This document shows, piece after piece, positions 22,500 to 35,170 of a stretch of DNA of 64,000 nucleotides; position 1 is the stretch's first letter, and each line of letters starts with the position of its first letter. The DNA comes from Serripes groenlandicus (taxonomy: Eukaryota > Mollusca > Bivalvia > Cardiida > Cardiidae): NCBI GenBank assembly GCA_031761405.1, contig JASEVX010000114.1:434001-498000 (forward strand). Direction: 5' to 3'. Below the pieces are notes generated by a model, which was not told where the DNA came from, made no database searches, and saw only the letters and a list, made by a program, of their open reading frames with translations. The position numbers were made by a program, and so were the translations under genes.

Positions 22500-24700
22500 T
22501 TGAAATAGCCGATGTATCCCACAATGCTCATTCATTTGAATAAACCTATTTTGGATAATTCAAGGGCCATAATCCTGAAATATCCAACTGGTTATCGAAC
22601 TTAAGTTTAGTGAAGATTTGATGGAAACTATTTGTGAGTCGGGACACGACTAATAAAGCAGATGTTTGATAATTCAAGGGCCATAATCCTAAAGTGCCTG
22701 GAGCTATCTGGCTGGTTATCAAACTTGATCGAGATAACATCGCTACAAAATATTTTCAAGTTCAATGTAGTGTCCGGTTACCTTACCAAAAACAGGATAA
22801 AAATAACTTATACAACACCAGAAATTTGATCAAAACAATGAACGTTGCCGTTTATTTTCAGATTTTGTGCGTTTTTTGTCTTAATTTATACATATTTTAC
22901 CAGTTTGTGTTTTTCTCTTAACTCTTTCCCTCATAAGACAATTCTGCAGCAGATGACTTTGAACATATTTTGTCAAAAAATAGAAAATCTTTTATTGAAT
23001 GGATGACCTGCGACTAAAAGTGGAAAATATTTTGGCAAAAGGAGAAAATTTTAAAAATCCGTCTGCTGCAGAGGCATCAGAAAGCGTCTATATGAGGGTA
23101 AGGGTTAAACTCCTGAGAGCTATATCCCTTGTTCTACCCTTAAATATGTGAATATTGTATTTTGAAGTCAAATGACAATATTAAGATTCACCGAACATTA
23201 AACGCAATAATTGAAAACCACCATTGATGGACTAGTTTTCCAACTGCATGATGTGTTCTTCACAATAAGCAATTAGAGACAACTAAAGTAACTTATTCTA
23301 AAGCTTTCAAGCTAAAAATTAAACAAACATTATATGGTTACACAAATCAATAAAGCTAACTAGAAAATTGTTAATCTAAATTGAAAACGAAACTATGCAT
23401 GTGGTCCAAATGATGCTATACATTTTTCATGCTAGTTTGTCAATCTAGTATCACTATTGTAATTTCAAAAGTGGGTGTTGCGTGATGCTATCGGCTAACA
23501 CACAAAACACGGTATTGGTGCCAATTTTAATTGTTTCATATTATACTCATAATACAGAAAATTAGTGTTCCATAGAACCTCCTTCTGAAGTTTATCCAAT
23601 GTGGCAGTGGCCAATCTTGCTTCCCTGAACATTGTTGGCAACATTCGCCATTTTTTATATATATATATTTATAGGTGCTCCCAAAATGGCTGTTTTTCAG
23701 CGTTCTGTCTCACTTCAAAAAAATGATAATTTGAAAGCCACCTTATTCATATTTCCTTATGTGTATTGATACTGAATTTCGTGTAAGTTTATAGAGGCAC
23801 ATGCCCTGTAAAAATTGGTGCTTGATTTAAAGCAATCCATACAAAATTATGTATTTTCCCCAAAAATTTGTAACGACAATGGTTTTGTTTAAACACTCCA
23901 AATAGGTCTCAACACCTTATGCTATGTGCCCATAAAACATAGAAAACAATAGTTTCAGTTAAAATTGCTCTTTGTAATCTGCCCAATAATAATTGTTAAC
24001 AAATATACCATTTACTTTTCAGGGCTATCTCAATGCTTGACATATGAGAGAACGGTTTTGCCAAAAACTTAAAAGCAAAAATCTGTAGTGTCTGTAACAA
24101 TGTCAAATTAATGAGGCAATATCTTTAAAATTACGCATTTCAGAATATTACATTTTTTCAGGTTTATGTCTTTTCCTGCGACATCTCAACTGGCCAAGTT
24201 TCATCTGCATGACAATTATGATAATTGAAAGATTTGTATTAAAATAAGCTACGGACAGACACTACTGTGGACACTACACAGTAGTGTCCGTAACCAAATG
24301 TATGCACATTATTACCATAAATATACTTGAGAATTTAGAGGTTCTGAACCATTGAAACTGCTTTGGTGTCTATCAGTAGGGTTTGTAGTGTATAGGAAAT
24401 GCCTTTGAAGCATTGATATGTATTGTTTTTTGAAGTTACATGAATTTTTCTTGTTTAGTTCTGTTTTAGGCCTGATGGGGTGTTACACAAATACATCCAA
24501 CATTTTCATTTTGGAGTGTATTCTTGCTATGATTACATTCTAATACTATTTTTGCACACTGCCATAGATGTGTAACAGAAAACAAATAAAGTTTTACAGT
24601 TCTTTGATTCTTTTCTTACATGTTATGTACCCTGTGTAGTGTCTGTAACTTGTGAGAACCTAAGGTGAAAGTATGGTTAAAAAATATAATGCATGCATTT
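22500..24700. other. No gene seen
   Basis: AT-rich intergenic DNA. It contains CTGCTGCAGA motifs at about 22945 and 23062 flanking a GGCAAAAGGAGAAAATT block (the 5880 hairpin family, degraded). It also has a hairpin at 24250-24293 whose arms contain CACTACTGTG / CACAGTAGTG, with the flanking phrase TAGTGTC(C/T)GTAAC recurring at about 24090 and 24637. Confidence 0.5.
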
Positions 24701-24702
24701 TT

Positions 24703-25066
24703 ACAACAAGAGGACACGAGGGCCTATGCTCTACTGGGAAGGATTTTAAGGGCCATAATTCAGTCTTGCATGTGCGGATCTAGCTGGTTTGCGAAAGGAA
24801 CCAAACTCTCATGGAAATAGAGCCTCTATTGTGTTCACAAGCTCTATTATAGCAATTTTGACAATTTCAAGGGCCATACTCCAGTCTTGCATGGGCGGAT
24901 CTGTCTGGTTTGCGAAAGGAACCGAGCTCTCATGGATATCTAAATACTGTATAAGTTTAATTGAGATCCAATAAAAACTGAAGGCTGTATCACGTTCACA
25001 AGCAATTGTTTACAGACACATGCCACGGCATAAGGTCTTCTGGTCTTTGGCCAGTAGAGCTAAAAA
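24703..25066 (+). repeat. Hairpin-ended repeat, subfamily GCTCTACTGG
   Basis: The 5' end is ACAACAAGAGGACACGAGGG then CCTATGCTCTACTGG. The 3' end is CTGGTCTTTGGCCAG then TAGAGCTAAAAA. The 5' GCTCTACTGG and the 3' CCAGTAGAGC are exact reverse complements about 310 nt apart. Two internal units (GGGCCATAATTCAGTCTTGC, GGGCCATACTCCAGTCTTGC) repeat. Non-coding. Confidence 0.75.
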
Positions 25067-25111
25067 CGAAACATGGGAAATAAGAAGCCTTAAGGTGAAA
25101 TTTTTAACTAC

Positions 25112-25899
25112 AACAAGAGGGCCATGACGGCCCTGGATTGCTCACCTTAATTATACAATGTACTGCAATGCAAAACACATCAAGACAATTATTCTGAATG
25201 CATCCCTCAGTATTAACAAGATTTTCCTTCATTTGGCCTAGTGATCTATATTTTTTTTCCTGATATGACCCATATTCCAACATGGATAGATATAACAATG
25301 CGGCCTCCGGAGTTTGAACAATATTTTCCTTTAATGACCTTGTTTCTGACCCAATATGACCCATATTCTACAGGGTTAACAAGAGTTCCGTCAATTTGGC
25401 CTATTGACCTAGTTTCTGACCAAATATGACCCATATTCGAACTTGACCTAGATATTTTTAAGACAAACATTTTGACAACATTTTAAAATGCTGAAGCAAA
25501 AAATGCAGCCTCTGGAGTGTTAAAAAGATTTTGCTTCAATTTGACCTAGTGACCTACTTTTTGACCCGACATGACCCATGTTCTCAAACTTGACCTACAT
25601 ATCATCAAGACAAACATTCTGATAAATTTTTAACATGCTCAAGTTGAAAATGTGGCCTCCAGAGTGTTAACAAGATTTCCCTTCAATTTGACCTAGTGAC
25701 CTAGTTTTTGACCTCATATGGCCCAGTTTCGAACTTGTCCAAGATTTGATGGAGATGAATGTTCTGATAAACTTTCATAAAGATTGGATGCAAAATGTAG
25801 CCTGTCCAGTGTTAACAAGCGCAAATGTTGACGACGCACGCCAGACAAAATGTGATCAGAATAGCTCACATTGCACTTCGTGCACAGGCGAGCTAAAAA
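25112..25899 (+). repeat. Hairpin-ended repeat, subfamily GCTCACC
   Basis: The 5' end is CAAGAGGGCCATGACGGCCC then TGGATTGCTCACC. The 3' end is ATAGCTCACATTGCACTTCG then TGCACAGGCGAGCTAAAAA. The interior has about 140-nt units with TGACCTAGTGACCTA, ATATGACCCATATTC and GACAAACATTCTGATAAA. Non-coding. Confidence 0.8.
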
Positions 25900-25991
25900 T
25901 TGTGTTATAAGATCCTATCCGAAAAAATCACTATTTCAACTAAGTGAGACACTTTTCAGCACCAATACCTAGTTTTAGCCGTATACACTTT

Positions 25992-28900
25992 TCATGCTAG
26001 TTTGTCAATCATCCGAAAAACTTTTTTTTTCAACACATCTTTCTTCCTTTTGAAGATACAGCCCCCTTTAGCCTTACTTAACCTAATTGCCTTTGCGCAA
26101 AAGTCCGGCTTTAGTCTAGTTTTATTTTCAAAATATCTCTTGAACAATTGTTGTATTTCAATTTCTTCTTCTTCTGTCCATTTTACTTTGGTCTGTTGTG
26201 GATTCGTCCTCTTATATTTTTTCTTTTCTGCAACTGGCTCATCTTCATAGTCAAACAGTTCAGCTTCATTTAACGCCCCCTCCATATTATCTGGATCATA
26301 ACTTTCTTCGGGTAACTGATCTGGAATCTGTAGATGCTCTAGAATCTCATGACTACCATTTCCAGAATCCTGTCCCTCATTGGCAGACAGAACTATGTCT
26401 GAAAAATAATTAATTTGTAAGTTTAAATTCTGAAATCAATAGTAATATACCGGATACTGCTAATTGTCCATATTTATAGAGGATAACATGTTTAGCCTAT
26501 GGACATTCTTCAACATGGACTTTTGGTTAGTATATATGGAAAGCCTGATACTTCATGTAATGCCCAACGTGCGAGGCATACTGTAAACCTAAAATGTTCG
26601 CGAAAACAAACATTCACGTTTTTCAGACGATGGCCTAATTCGCGTCTTTTTAAGGGTGCTGCGAATATTGCGAAAATAAAGTAGCATGGTCACTTTTTCG
26701 ATATATACAAGCGCAAAGTACATAATATCAGAATAATACCATGTGGAAAAGGGACAATGGATGATCACGGTAAATTAATTTGGATTCTTTAATTCTTATA
26801 TCTTCTTTGTAACAAAAGTTATTCACATAATGATTTTTCTATGGAGCTGATTTTATAACATCGCTAACGGAACAATTTAAAAGTTTATCCAAAGCAAATC
26901 TCAGCAGATTGTAAAATACCTATTGTTAAGCTGGTTTCAGTAACAACAATTGGATTGATACCTCTTTGAAAGATAAATTAAATTGAGCGAAAAATTGTTT
27001 ACGGTTATTTACGCTTTCCGTGTTCTTAAACTGTTACAACAATGATTTTTACAACAATGATTGTATGGCATAAAACATGTTTTCAAGCCAATAAGCGTCA
27101 TAGTTAACAATGGATTTATTATTAATGTTAACAGCACTTTTTTTTCATATGAAATATATAGAAGCAAATATGTTTATAGATAATTAGGATTCTCCCTGCC
27201 GTTTAAGGTGATTGCTTTCTTTAAAATGCAAATTTCTATCTATGATGCAAACATTAGTAAGATAAAGATCATATGTTGTAATGCTAGAAACTTTCGCGAT
27301 TATATCGTAAGGACCAATTTCACAACGATTTAAATGCATGAATCAAACATGCTCGCAAATTTTTCTAAATTAAAAAGCGCGAATTAATTTCTAGGTTTAC
27401 AGCATCACAACGGGATCTCTATTCTAAATAGCATCTCAGAAATTTCCATTGTCCGGACCAAGGATTGAACCCAGGACTTGCACAGATCAAAAATCTTAGT
27501 CTCAGTGTTACTTTGGAACATATTTTCAATGGACTACTAAATTTCATTCATGACACTCACCATCTTGTAAAAAAATTATGTGATAAAATGACAGTATCAT
27601 GTGCAAAAAGAATATCAAGAAAACATTTGACATAGATTACCTACAGCTCTTCTTTTGAAATTTATAGGTAATCTAAGTTTTAACCAATAAGATATCGTGC
27701 CACCTGTACATTACTGAAAGAAAGAAAATGATGTCGCCACAATCTGAATCTAAGAAAGAAACGTGTAATTGTGCAAAACTAAGGCTTTAGTCAACGAGAC
27801 TGGAGTGCAAACAGTACAGTAGAATATTGGTTTAGGTCTTATGGTTAGCCTTCAATTATTTTTCTTCAACTTTCAAGCTTGAAAATGATTATAGAAATAT
27901 ATTTAAAATTGACTTTTGCTCACCTGTGAACTGTATATCCTCCAACTTTTTATTATGAAATTCCCCCAATCTGTCGTGATCTTGAAGTAGTAGTATTTTG
28001 GCAATTTGCGTTCTCTCAAGAACATCACTTGTTGCCCTGAAAGATTTTGAATTCATTTATCATAGACAGAATTGCAAAATAAGCCAAGAAACAAGAATTG
28101 TATATTTCATTACTTTAATGCCCGTTTTCAACAGGATTTCAGTTATAAAACAGACAAGACACCTTAAAAACATTCACACTGAAATCCATTTTCAACTTGC
28201 AGTTTGGGCGGCTTCAATTAAACCTTATACGACCAAAGTTATTCAACTTTTGTGAAATGGCTTTTTAAGAATGTATTTTTAAGGCTTTATTGTTTTTCAC
28301 CAAAAAATTGAAACAATACAGATTAGGTGACTATTGAGCCCAAAAATGACTATTGCGATAGTATGGATACTTCAGAAAGTACTATTGCAATAGTTTTAGT
28401 AATGCGCACTTAATATTACGATGCATTGCAATACTATTGCTTTTATTGTACTGTTCAAATATGTATAATTAAGTCTAATTACAAGGAATTAAAGTATCAA
28501 AAACAGTCCTGTATTTTTTTTCCCCAACTTAAAATGAGCTATCTTGCTTTAGAAAATAACTGAATTATCCAACTAAAACTCATACATACAAAAAAAACCT
28601 AGATAAATCAACTATGGGGAAAACATCGGACTATAGAAAAATAATTAACTCTTTCTGTTTAAACAACGAAAACATTAACAATAACAGTTTTTACTTTTCA
28701 GACATACTTCCAGTTTTTTTTCACTTTAGCTATATAAGCCCCGCTCCCTGGCTTTTAAGTTTTCACTATAGCCATATAATGCAAAATAGCCCTGCCACTG
28801 GCGGCCATGTTTTTTCGACCAATCAACATGGCTTGAAGGAATCTGAAAGTGGGCGACTTAAGGAACATTTCTACAAAATTATTTGAAAATCTGCCCGACA

Positions 28901-31900
28901 CTTTCGGAGAAGAAGATTTTTTAAGTTTTCACTATAGCCATATAAGGCAAAATAGCCCCGCCCCCCTAGCGGCCATGTTTTTTGACCAATCAACATGGCT
29001 TGAAGGAATCTGATACAGGGTTATCCAAGGAGCATTTCTACAAAATTATTGAAAATCTGCCAACCAGTTTGGGAGAAGAAGATTTTTTAAGTTTTCACCA
29101 TAGCCATATAAGGCAAAATAGCCCTGCCCACTGGCGGCCATGTTTTTTCGAACAATCAACATGGCGTGAAGGAATCCGATAGTGGGTCACTTAAGGAACT
29201 ACAAAATTATTTGAAAATTGGCCTGACACTTTCGGAGGAGAAGATTTTTACAAAATTATTTGAAAATCTGCCAACCAGTTTGGGAGAAGAAGAATTTTGA
29301 AGTTTTTTTCATTTCGTTGCCATGGAAACCAGAATTCTGCATGGATCCCAAAGATTTCAAGGAAATCTGTTGAGGTCATTAAGAGGATGCTTTCTGTGAA
29401 GTTTCATCCAAATTGACCCACTGGTTACTCAGGAGAAGAAGTTGACGGACGCCGGACAAAAGGCGATCACAATAACTCACCTTGAGCAAAGCTCAGGTGA
29501 GCTAAAAATATAAGCATTTCTGCATATTTAGATTTCAGTTCAGACCTTTGTGCATGTACATGAACTATCGATAGTTCAAAACACTATTGCCGATAGTTAT
29601 CGATATTCAGTTTTACAATTCATGCAGTACTATCGTCCTCGTCAATATTGCAATATATTGATAGTTCCATCTATCATTACAGCCGTAATACAGATGAATA
29701 TATTGAATTTAAGCAACCATTGCGTTAATCTAACATACATATAAAATTATACAAAGTGGATGAAGCTGTAATTGTACCTGTAGTATATCTTATGGACATC
29801 AAGAGTATGTCCTAGGTGGTTCAGGACCCACTGAAGCTGATGTGGTTGCAAGTCTAAAACCTGCAAAATCGAAATGCAATTTACCATCAACTGATTAAAC
29901 CCATATCATAGTTTTAAAATACCATATGTCTGGAATCCTGCTCTACTTCGTGAACTTGAACCAGTGAATCTCAGTGCTGGATAGCCTAATATAAGCCATT
30001 TGCCTTACAATCAGTCAAGATCATAAGCCGGGTCTTGTGTATGCAATGAACAGGCAAATGATATTGGTACATTCAAGTCAACTGTAAGATATTAAATATA
30101 TTACTGTTTTCCTATGTTTAGTAACAGTGACCTTGACCCCAAAAACACAATCCGATTGAAGAACATGATGTTTTTATTGTTTGGGAAAAATTTGAAATCA
30201 ATGTTAACAAATAATGAACAATTCTCATAAATGACAAAATTATTTCAAAATTTATGTTTTTACCCCCAAAAAACAGGCCAGCTCAGCATCTTTATCATTC
30301 AATGTGAAGAAGGGTACAAGTTTTCCATATTTTAAAGTAATAGGTTTGATTGTTTCCATGTAAGAGACCAAAACACAAAATTCAACTAACAATGTCCAAT
30401 TCTCAAAATCTACCAAAATACATCAAAATTTATGTTTTTTACCCCCCCAAAAAAGGCCCACTCAGCATCTTCATCATACAATAAGTTTGAAAGTTTCCAT
30501 GTAAGTGACCTAAAGAGAAAACGTAACCAACACCACCAATTCTCAAAATCAACCGAAATACATCAAAATTTAGGTTTTTTACCCCCCAAAAAAAGACCAT
30601 ACTCAGCATCTTTAGCATACAATGTGAAGAAGGGTATAAGATGCACAAGGTTTCCAAGTTTCAAAATATTAGGTTTGAAAGCTTTCTTGTTAGTGACCTA
30701 AACACAAAACTTAACCAACTATGTCCAATTCTCAAAATCAACCAATATACATCAAAATTTATGTTTTTTACCCCAAAAAAAACTGGCTACACTCAGCATC
30801 TTTAGCATACAATGAGAAGAAGGGTATAGGATGAACAAGTTTTTCAAGTCTTAAAGTAATAGGTTAGACATTTTCCATCTAAGTGACCTAAACGCAAAAC
30901 TAAACCAATGCCGCCGATCAGGTTACGACAATAGCTTGTCTTTTTTCTCTCAAAAAATCAGACAAGCTTAAAGATAAGTTATGAAGGAAATACTAAATGT
31001 ACTCCAGCATAAAAAAACATGACATTTGACCTGGTTATTTGAGCTAGCTTTTTTCCTGTAACCTGAAGAAACAGTAGTCATTGAAGTATACTTAACACTA
31101 CGACGGACGGACGCACTAACATACACCAAACAGCCCTTGTGACAACTATATCGAGCTCACCGCAGGCTGGCTCGACAAAACCAGCATTAACCTTGACCCA
31201 AAAGACCTTGAACCCCACAAATGTGTAGGGCTTAATGAAAGGTACCTTAATATTGAATATCTAAGGTATCGCTTAATAAACAAGAGGGCAATGATTGCCC
31301 TATATCGCTCACCTGATTTAATAGAACTTCAATAGTTTTTAAAGATTGTACTCTATACATATTTGGAAAACAAGCAACCCCCCTGGTGGCCATGTTTTTC
31401 AACAGATCAGATTTATTTGAATAACCGTGGAAGAAGGTCACCCAAGGAACATTTGTGCCATATAATCTTCAAATCAGGCAGGTGCTTTTGGACAAGTAGA
31501 TTTTTAAGGATTTTACAATGCACATATAAGGAAAACAAGCCCCGCCCCTTGCGGCCATGTTTTTCAATGGATCAGATTTATTTGAACAATCTTGGTAGAA
31601 GGTCCCCCAGGGAACATTTGTGCAAAATAATTTTTAAATCGGGCTAATACTTTTGGACAAGAAGATTTTTAAAGTTTTAACAATGCACATATAAGGAAAA
31701 TAAGCTCCGCCCCCTGGCGGCCATGTTTTTCAACGGATCAGAATATTTGAACAATCTTGGTAGAGGGTACCCCAAGGAACATTTGTGCAAAATAATTTTC
31801 AAATCGGGCCAGTACTTTTGGACAAGAAGATTTTTTAAGATTTGGCAATTTTCCCCATTTCCGATGCCGCAGCAACGAAAGTTCTTATTGGAATTAAATT

Positions 31901-32913
31901 CTTTGAACAACTTTGAAAGAGGACCACCTAAGGACCATTCCTATTAAGTTATTTTGAAATCTGTCCATTGGTTTAATAGGAGAAGTCATTTGTAGGAAAT
32001 TGTTAACAGACGGAGATGACGGACAGACGACGACGCCGGACGGTGAGTGATCACAAAAGCTCACCTTGCACTTCGTGCTTAGGTGAGATAATAAAAGCGC
32101 TATAAGCAAAATTTGAAATATTCATTTTTATCATTTGTGTCCTTCAGCCCAGTGACCTTGATAATATCTAAGCCATCGGCAGATTAATCAAGGGGTATAA
32201 ATAAAAGTTGAAAAATCATTTTTTAGTATTAGTGAACTTAGCCCCAGTGACCTTGAACCCCATCCACGGACAGGGCTCCATGCAAAGTACATACACACCA
32301 AATATCTGAGGTATCAGTCAATATCTAAAGGGGCTATCAGCAAAAGTTGAATTTGTTTTTAGCATCATTGACCTTTACCCCAGTGACCTTGAACACCACC
32401 CACACATGTAGGCCTCCATGCAAGGAAGGTACTTACAAATAATCTTTGGAAGCGGTCAAGAAATGAAGGTGCTATGAGAAATGATAAGTGTGACAGAATG
32501 ATGGATGGACAAAGGGTAAATCTAAGTCCCCTTCCTCCTGTTGATACCGGTGAGGGAATAATAAACAAGATACTTGGCAGCCATAAAAAACATTAACAAG
32601 AAACTGCGTTCCAAAATGTGTATGACCCCAGCTGCCAGCTTTTTCTACAGCAAACTGCGGCCTTGAAAGTGATGTATGAATGAAGATCAAAGCATAATTA
32701 ATAAGAATAGAGAGATGCTCTTATTTCTGATGAAGCTTTTATCTTGACTGTACTGTGTTTTGGTGTTTAACATTTATATGTTCAATGTATATGATTAAAA
32801 TTATAGTTGCTGACAATTCGGACATTGAAATATGGTGGTACTTACCCCATAGAGTTTAACATCCGAAAGGAAGCAATTCAGCAGGTTCATCTGTCTCTTT
32901 TTCGTCAGTGTCC
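25992..32913 (-). CDS. 3' part of a split gene: recombinase-like LGH..Y domain and SANT-like C-terminus
   Basis: Four exons join in phase on the minus strand: 32846-32913, 29778-29860, 27924-28036 and 25992-26398, the last with the stop. Each is bounded by AG acceptors (TTTGTAG, TTTGCAG, CTTTCAG, TTTTTCAG) and GT donors (GTAAGT, GTACAA, GTGAGC). The phases agree at all junctions, which is strong evidence that this is a real gene. The first exon reads TLTKKRQMNLLN. The second ends HLGHTLDVHKIYYR, which resembles the LGH...Y catalytic box of tyrosine recombinases (Crypton/DIRS-like). The third continues LERTQIAKILLLQD. The last exon has an acidic linker, a KKKYKR basic patch, and a helical module (KVKWTEEEEIEIQQLFKRYF ... 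KRKKDVLKKKVFRMI) like a SANT/Myb domain. The upstream part is missing or unrecognised: the 68-nt exon needs 1 nt from its predecessor. Function is inferred to be nuclear and DNA-associated, perhaps domesticated from a transposon. Confidence 0.72.
26399..27923. other. Intron of the split gene
   Basis: Lies between exons 27924-28036 and 25992-26398 (minus). AT-rich, with no recognised repeat or embedded gene. Confidence 0.6.
28720..29509 (+). repeat. Hairpin-ended repeat within an intron
   Basis: Several about 170-bp units with GCGGCCATGTTTTTTCGACC, CAACATGGCTTGAAGGAATC and GGAGAAGAAGATTTTTTAAG. The 3' end is CTCACCTTGAGCAAAGCTCA then GGTGAGCTAAAAA. The 5' end is degraded. It lies in the intron between the exons at 29778 and 28036. 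ORFs here are incidental. Confidence 0.7.
29560..29700. repeat. Clustered ATCGATAGT-type short inverted motifs
   Basis: ACTATCGATAGTT, CCGATAGTTATCGATATT and ATATTGATAGTTCC lie within 140 bp. A related cluster (CTATTGCGATAGT, CTATTGCAATAGT) lies at about 28340-28440. It is probably a small degraded repeat. Confidence 0.4.
30230..31180. repeat. Tandem ~140-190-bp repeat with terminal hairpin
   Basis: Units share CATCAAAATTTATGTTTTTT, ACCCCCCAAAAAA, CTCAGCATCTTTATCATACA and AAGAAGGGTATAAGATG, spaced about 140-190 nt apart (30421, 30561, 30750). The block ends ATATCGAGCTCACCGCAGGC then TGGCTCGACAAAA, resembling the hairpin termini of the other repeats. It lies in the intron between the exons at 32846 and 29860. 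Non-coding. Confidence 0.7.
31279..32096 (+). repeat. Hairpin-ended repeat
   Basis: The 5' end is AACAAGAGGGCAATGATTGC then CCTATATCGCTCACCTG. The 3' end is AGCTCACCTTGCACTTCGTG then CTTAGGTGAGATAATAAAA. Three internal ~170-bp units carry GCGGCCATGTTTTTCAACGG. The 5' hairpin arms GGGCA/TGCCC differ from the GGGCC/GGCCC of sister copies by a compensatory pair. Confidence 0.8.
32100..32570. repeat. Degenerate CCCAGTGACCTTGA repeat units
   Basis: Three related units (CAGCCCAGTGACCTTGATAA, AGCCCCAGTGACCTTGAACC, TACCCCAGTGACCTTGAACA) about 110 nt apart. Intronic and non-coding. Confidence 0.55.
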
Positions 32914-33321
32914 CTACAAACACATAACAGTTGCTTATTTAAGTAAAATGTCTAATAGCCAACACAATTAAGTTCAGGGGCGGTATTCACAAAGCATCTA
33001 AGATAAAAATATTTCTCCTATCTCCCGAGATATTTCTCAAATATGACACAATTTGTCGTAAGTTTAAAATATTTCTTAACAGCTATTCACATAACATCTT
33101 AGAATTATTTTGGTCTTAAATATCCGATTCATCTAAGATTTTGCTCAATAAATAAAATACCTGTATAGGTATCTTATCTACTTGAGATATTTCTTAAAAT
33201 TGGCGACAGTTTATTTAATGTATTATAAAAACATTATTCAGCTCAAATCGCATGCTTTTTTTTATCCTGGCATCATAATAGTTAACCAAACTGGTATGAA
33301 ATGCTTTTGTTTCACATATAA

Positions 33322-33592
33322 ATTGATTGATTGGGGTATAACGCCATTTTCAACAATTGTTCAGGCATATCACGGCGGCCAGTTAACCTACTCATGTATT
33401 TCCTGGCTTTCTCACACCAATACTCCTCCACACAACAAACTTTCCAAGCAACTGGCTGCTTTTCCACATGGACTTAGCCCAATGGTTGAAGACAATGACG
33501 CCTGTTGTATTGACTTTTGTCGAACGTTGGAAAGAAAGTTTACCGAGCCGGGATTCGAACTCACAAACGCTGGATTGGCAGCCTACGTCATT
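33322..33592 (-). mobile_element. tRNA-derived SINE
   Basis: On the minus strand the head holds a B-box-like GAGTTCGAATCCCGG (33546-33560). The body has CCATGTGGAAAAGCAGCCAG and GGCCGCCGTGATATGCC. The copy ends GCGTTATACCCCAATCAATC then AAT, a CAAT tail. A 148-codon plus-strand ORF spans it but is the SINE read backwards. The A-box end is truncated. Confidence 0.75.
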
Positions 33593-33948
33593 ACTATTTT
33601 TAGAATGGGAAATTCAGATTTTGCATAGCACTTTAAGATATGTCTAACGACTAAATTGTAGCATAAGATATTTCTCGAATTAGGATAATATTTTATCTAA
33701 CATATTTCTACGAGGCTTCTTGAATAGGACTTACAAACTAAATATATTTTACTTTTAGCTAAGAATTTCTTAAAGTGTAGGAAAATCCAAGATGCTTTGT
33801 GAATACCGCCCCTGGTCTGCATGCAGACCTCAACAACAATTAACTTCAATTTATTAAAATAAAGGTATTTTAGTGTAATCTGTCAAAAAATAAAGGCTTA
33901 TTTTGCTGAAATATTTACTTTATCGACCCTTTCCTTTCAAATAGCCAA

Positions 33949-34068
33949 GGAATCCGCTGTGGTCGAGTGGTTAGCGTCGCGGCACTACGGTCATAGCGGA
34001 GTGTCCTTGGGCAAGGCACATTTTCTAGCCTAGTACTGGTTTGTTTACCCAGGGATCATGAATAATTA
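33949..34068 (+). mobile_element. tRNA-derived SINE, 5' part with internal deletion
   Basis: GGAATCCGCTGTGGTCGAGT then GGTTAGCGTCG is a Leu/Ser-tRNA-like A-box region. The following B-box segment present at 37820-37860 is deleted, and the copy resumes at CGGCACTACGGTCAT and ends at GATCATGAATAATT. Confidence 0.7.
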
Positions 34069-34079
34069 AATTTAAATGC

Positions 34080-34960
34080 GCCAAATAGCCAACAGCGTCA
34101 AATTCAATATTATTATTGTCAATCTCAATATGTTATCTCAATTTAAATAGACACAAAAAACTTGCAACCAAAATCGGTTAGATTATTGAATTGAGGACAT
34201 ACATGTACTTCTCAATAAGAAGCACACTTTTGGTCAATTGTTAGTTAGGTTTTTTTTTTATTGAAAATTGTGCAATATGTAACAGCCTGGACCAAAATTA
34301 TAGGTTTGGAGTGAGGTTATAATATTGACTTCAATGACTTGTGGGATGACATTTCCCATTTTCTAGGGTGCAGCCCATAGTTCAAACATCCAGTCAACTT
34401 AAATCAATTCATAAGGTATCTCAATGAGCTTTGAAAAAAATTAAGTTGGTGCTTAAACCATATGATTAAGTAGGTGTAACGCTCACACCAATGCAGATGC
34501 CGAGTTTATCATGTGATTGAGGGGTGGTGACCTGTGTCAAAACTTATAAACAGGCCTGAAACTTCATTATTTTATATTTATTTCTGAAATTAGGCTTAAA
34601 TCATAGCCCAGTCATTTTTATTGGTAATGACATTGACAGACTTTTGAAACAATACAGTAAAACGAAAATTTTAAAATGTGATTGAAGGGTGAGATCCTCT
34701 ACCGTGATACAGGGAAAATTAAGGATCTAAAAGCCTGAAATCTGGACTTGGCTTGCAATTAAGACCTATATAAATTGTCTGTCTGCTTTGGTTCTAGTGC
34801 CTTTCATATTGTCCTGTTCGCTTTGCATTGCAGAAAGTGGTCATGATTTTTTTCTCATGACCGGTGTTAAGGATTGATCATAACCGTAGATAAGGTGTGC
34901 GAAAATTCCACATTATTAACATGCTAGGGACTACTTTTTATGTAAACAAACATAGCTGAC
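34080..34960. other. No gene seen
   Basis: AT-rich DNA without recognised repeats or exons on either strand. It lies within the gap where missing exons of the split gene would be expected. Confidence 0.4.
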
Positions 34961-34969
34961 CTAAATATT

Positions 34970-35170
34970 ATTATTACACCTCACGTGACTTTGTAATGTT
35001 AAATTCTCATATACTGATCATGGACAATTTCTTACTGTCTCATGCTAACAGTACGTTTTTGAGCGGGTAACAGTATACTGTAACATGGCACGCACGTCTT
35101 AAATGTTGGTCATGCTTGTGCATGACGTCATTTAAAACAATAATGTCACCGTTATAATTCAACTGTTAAA
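34970..35170 (-). repeat. Reversed copy of part of the B2 insertion
   Basis: CCTCACGTGACTTTGTAATG, TTAAATTCTCATATACT, ATTTCTTACTGTCTCATG and AACAGTATACTGT-AACATGGC match 14555-14790 in reverse orientation. Only one palindrome arm is well kept. Confidence 0.7.

Noticed and set aside
33182..33628. 148-codon plus-strand ORF
   Set aside because: It is a tRNA-derived SINE read on its antisense strand; the same sequence recurs elsewhere with frame breaks.
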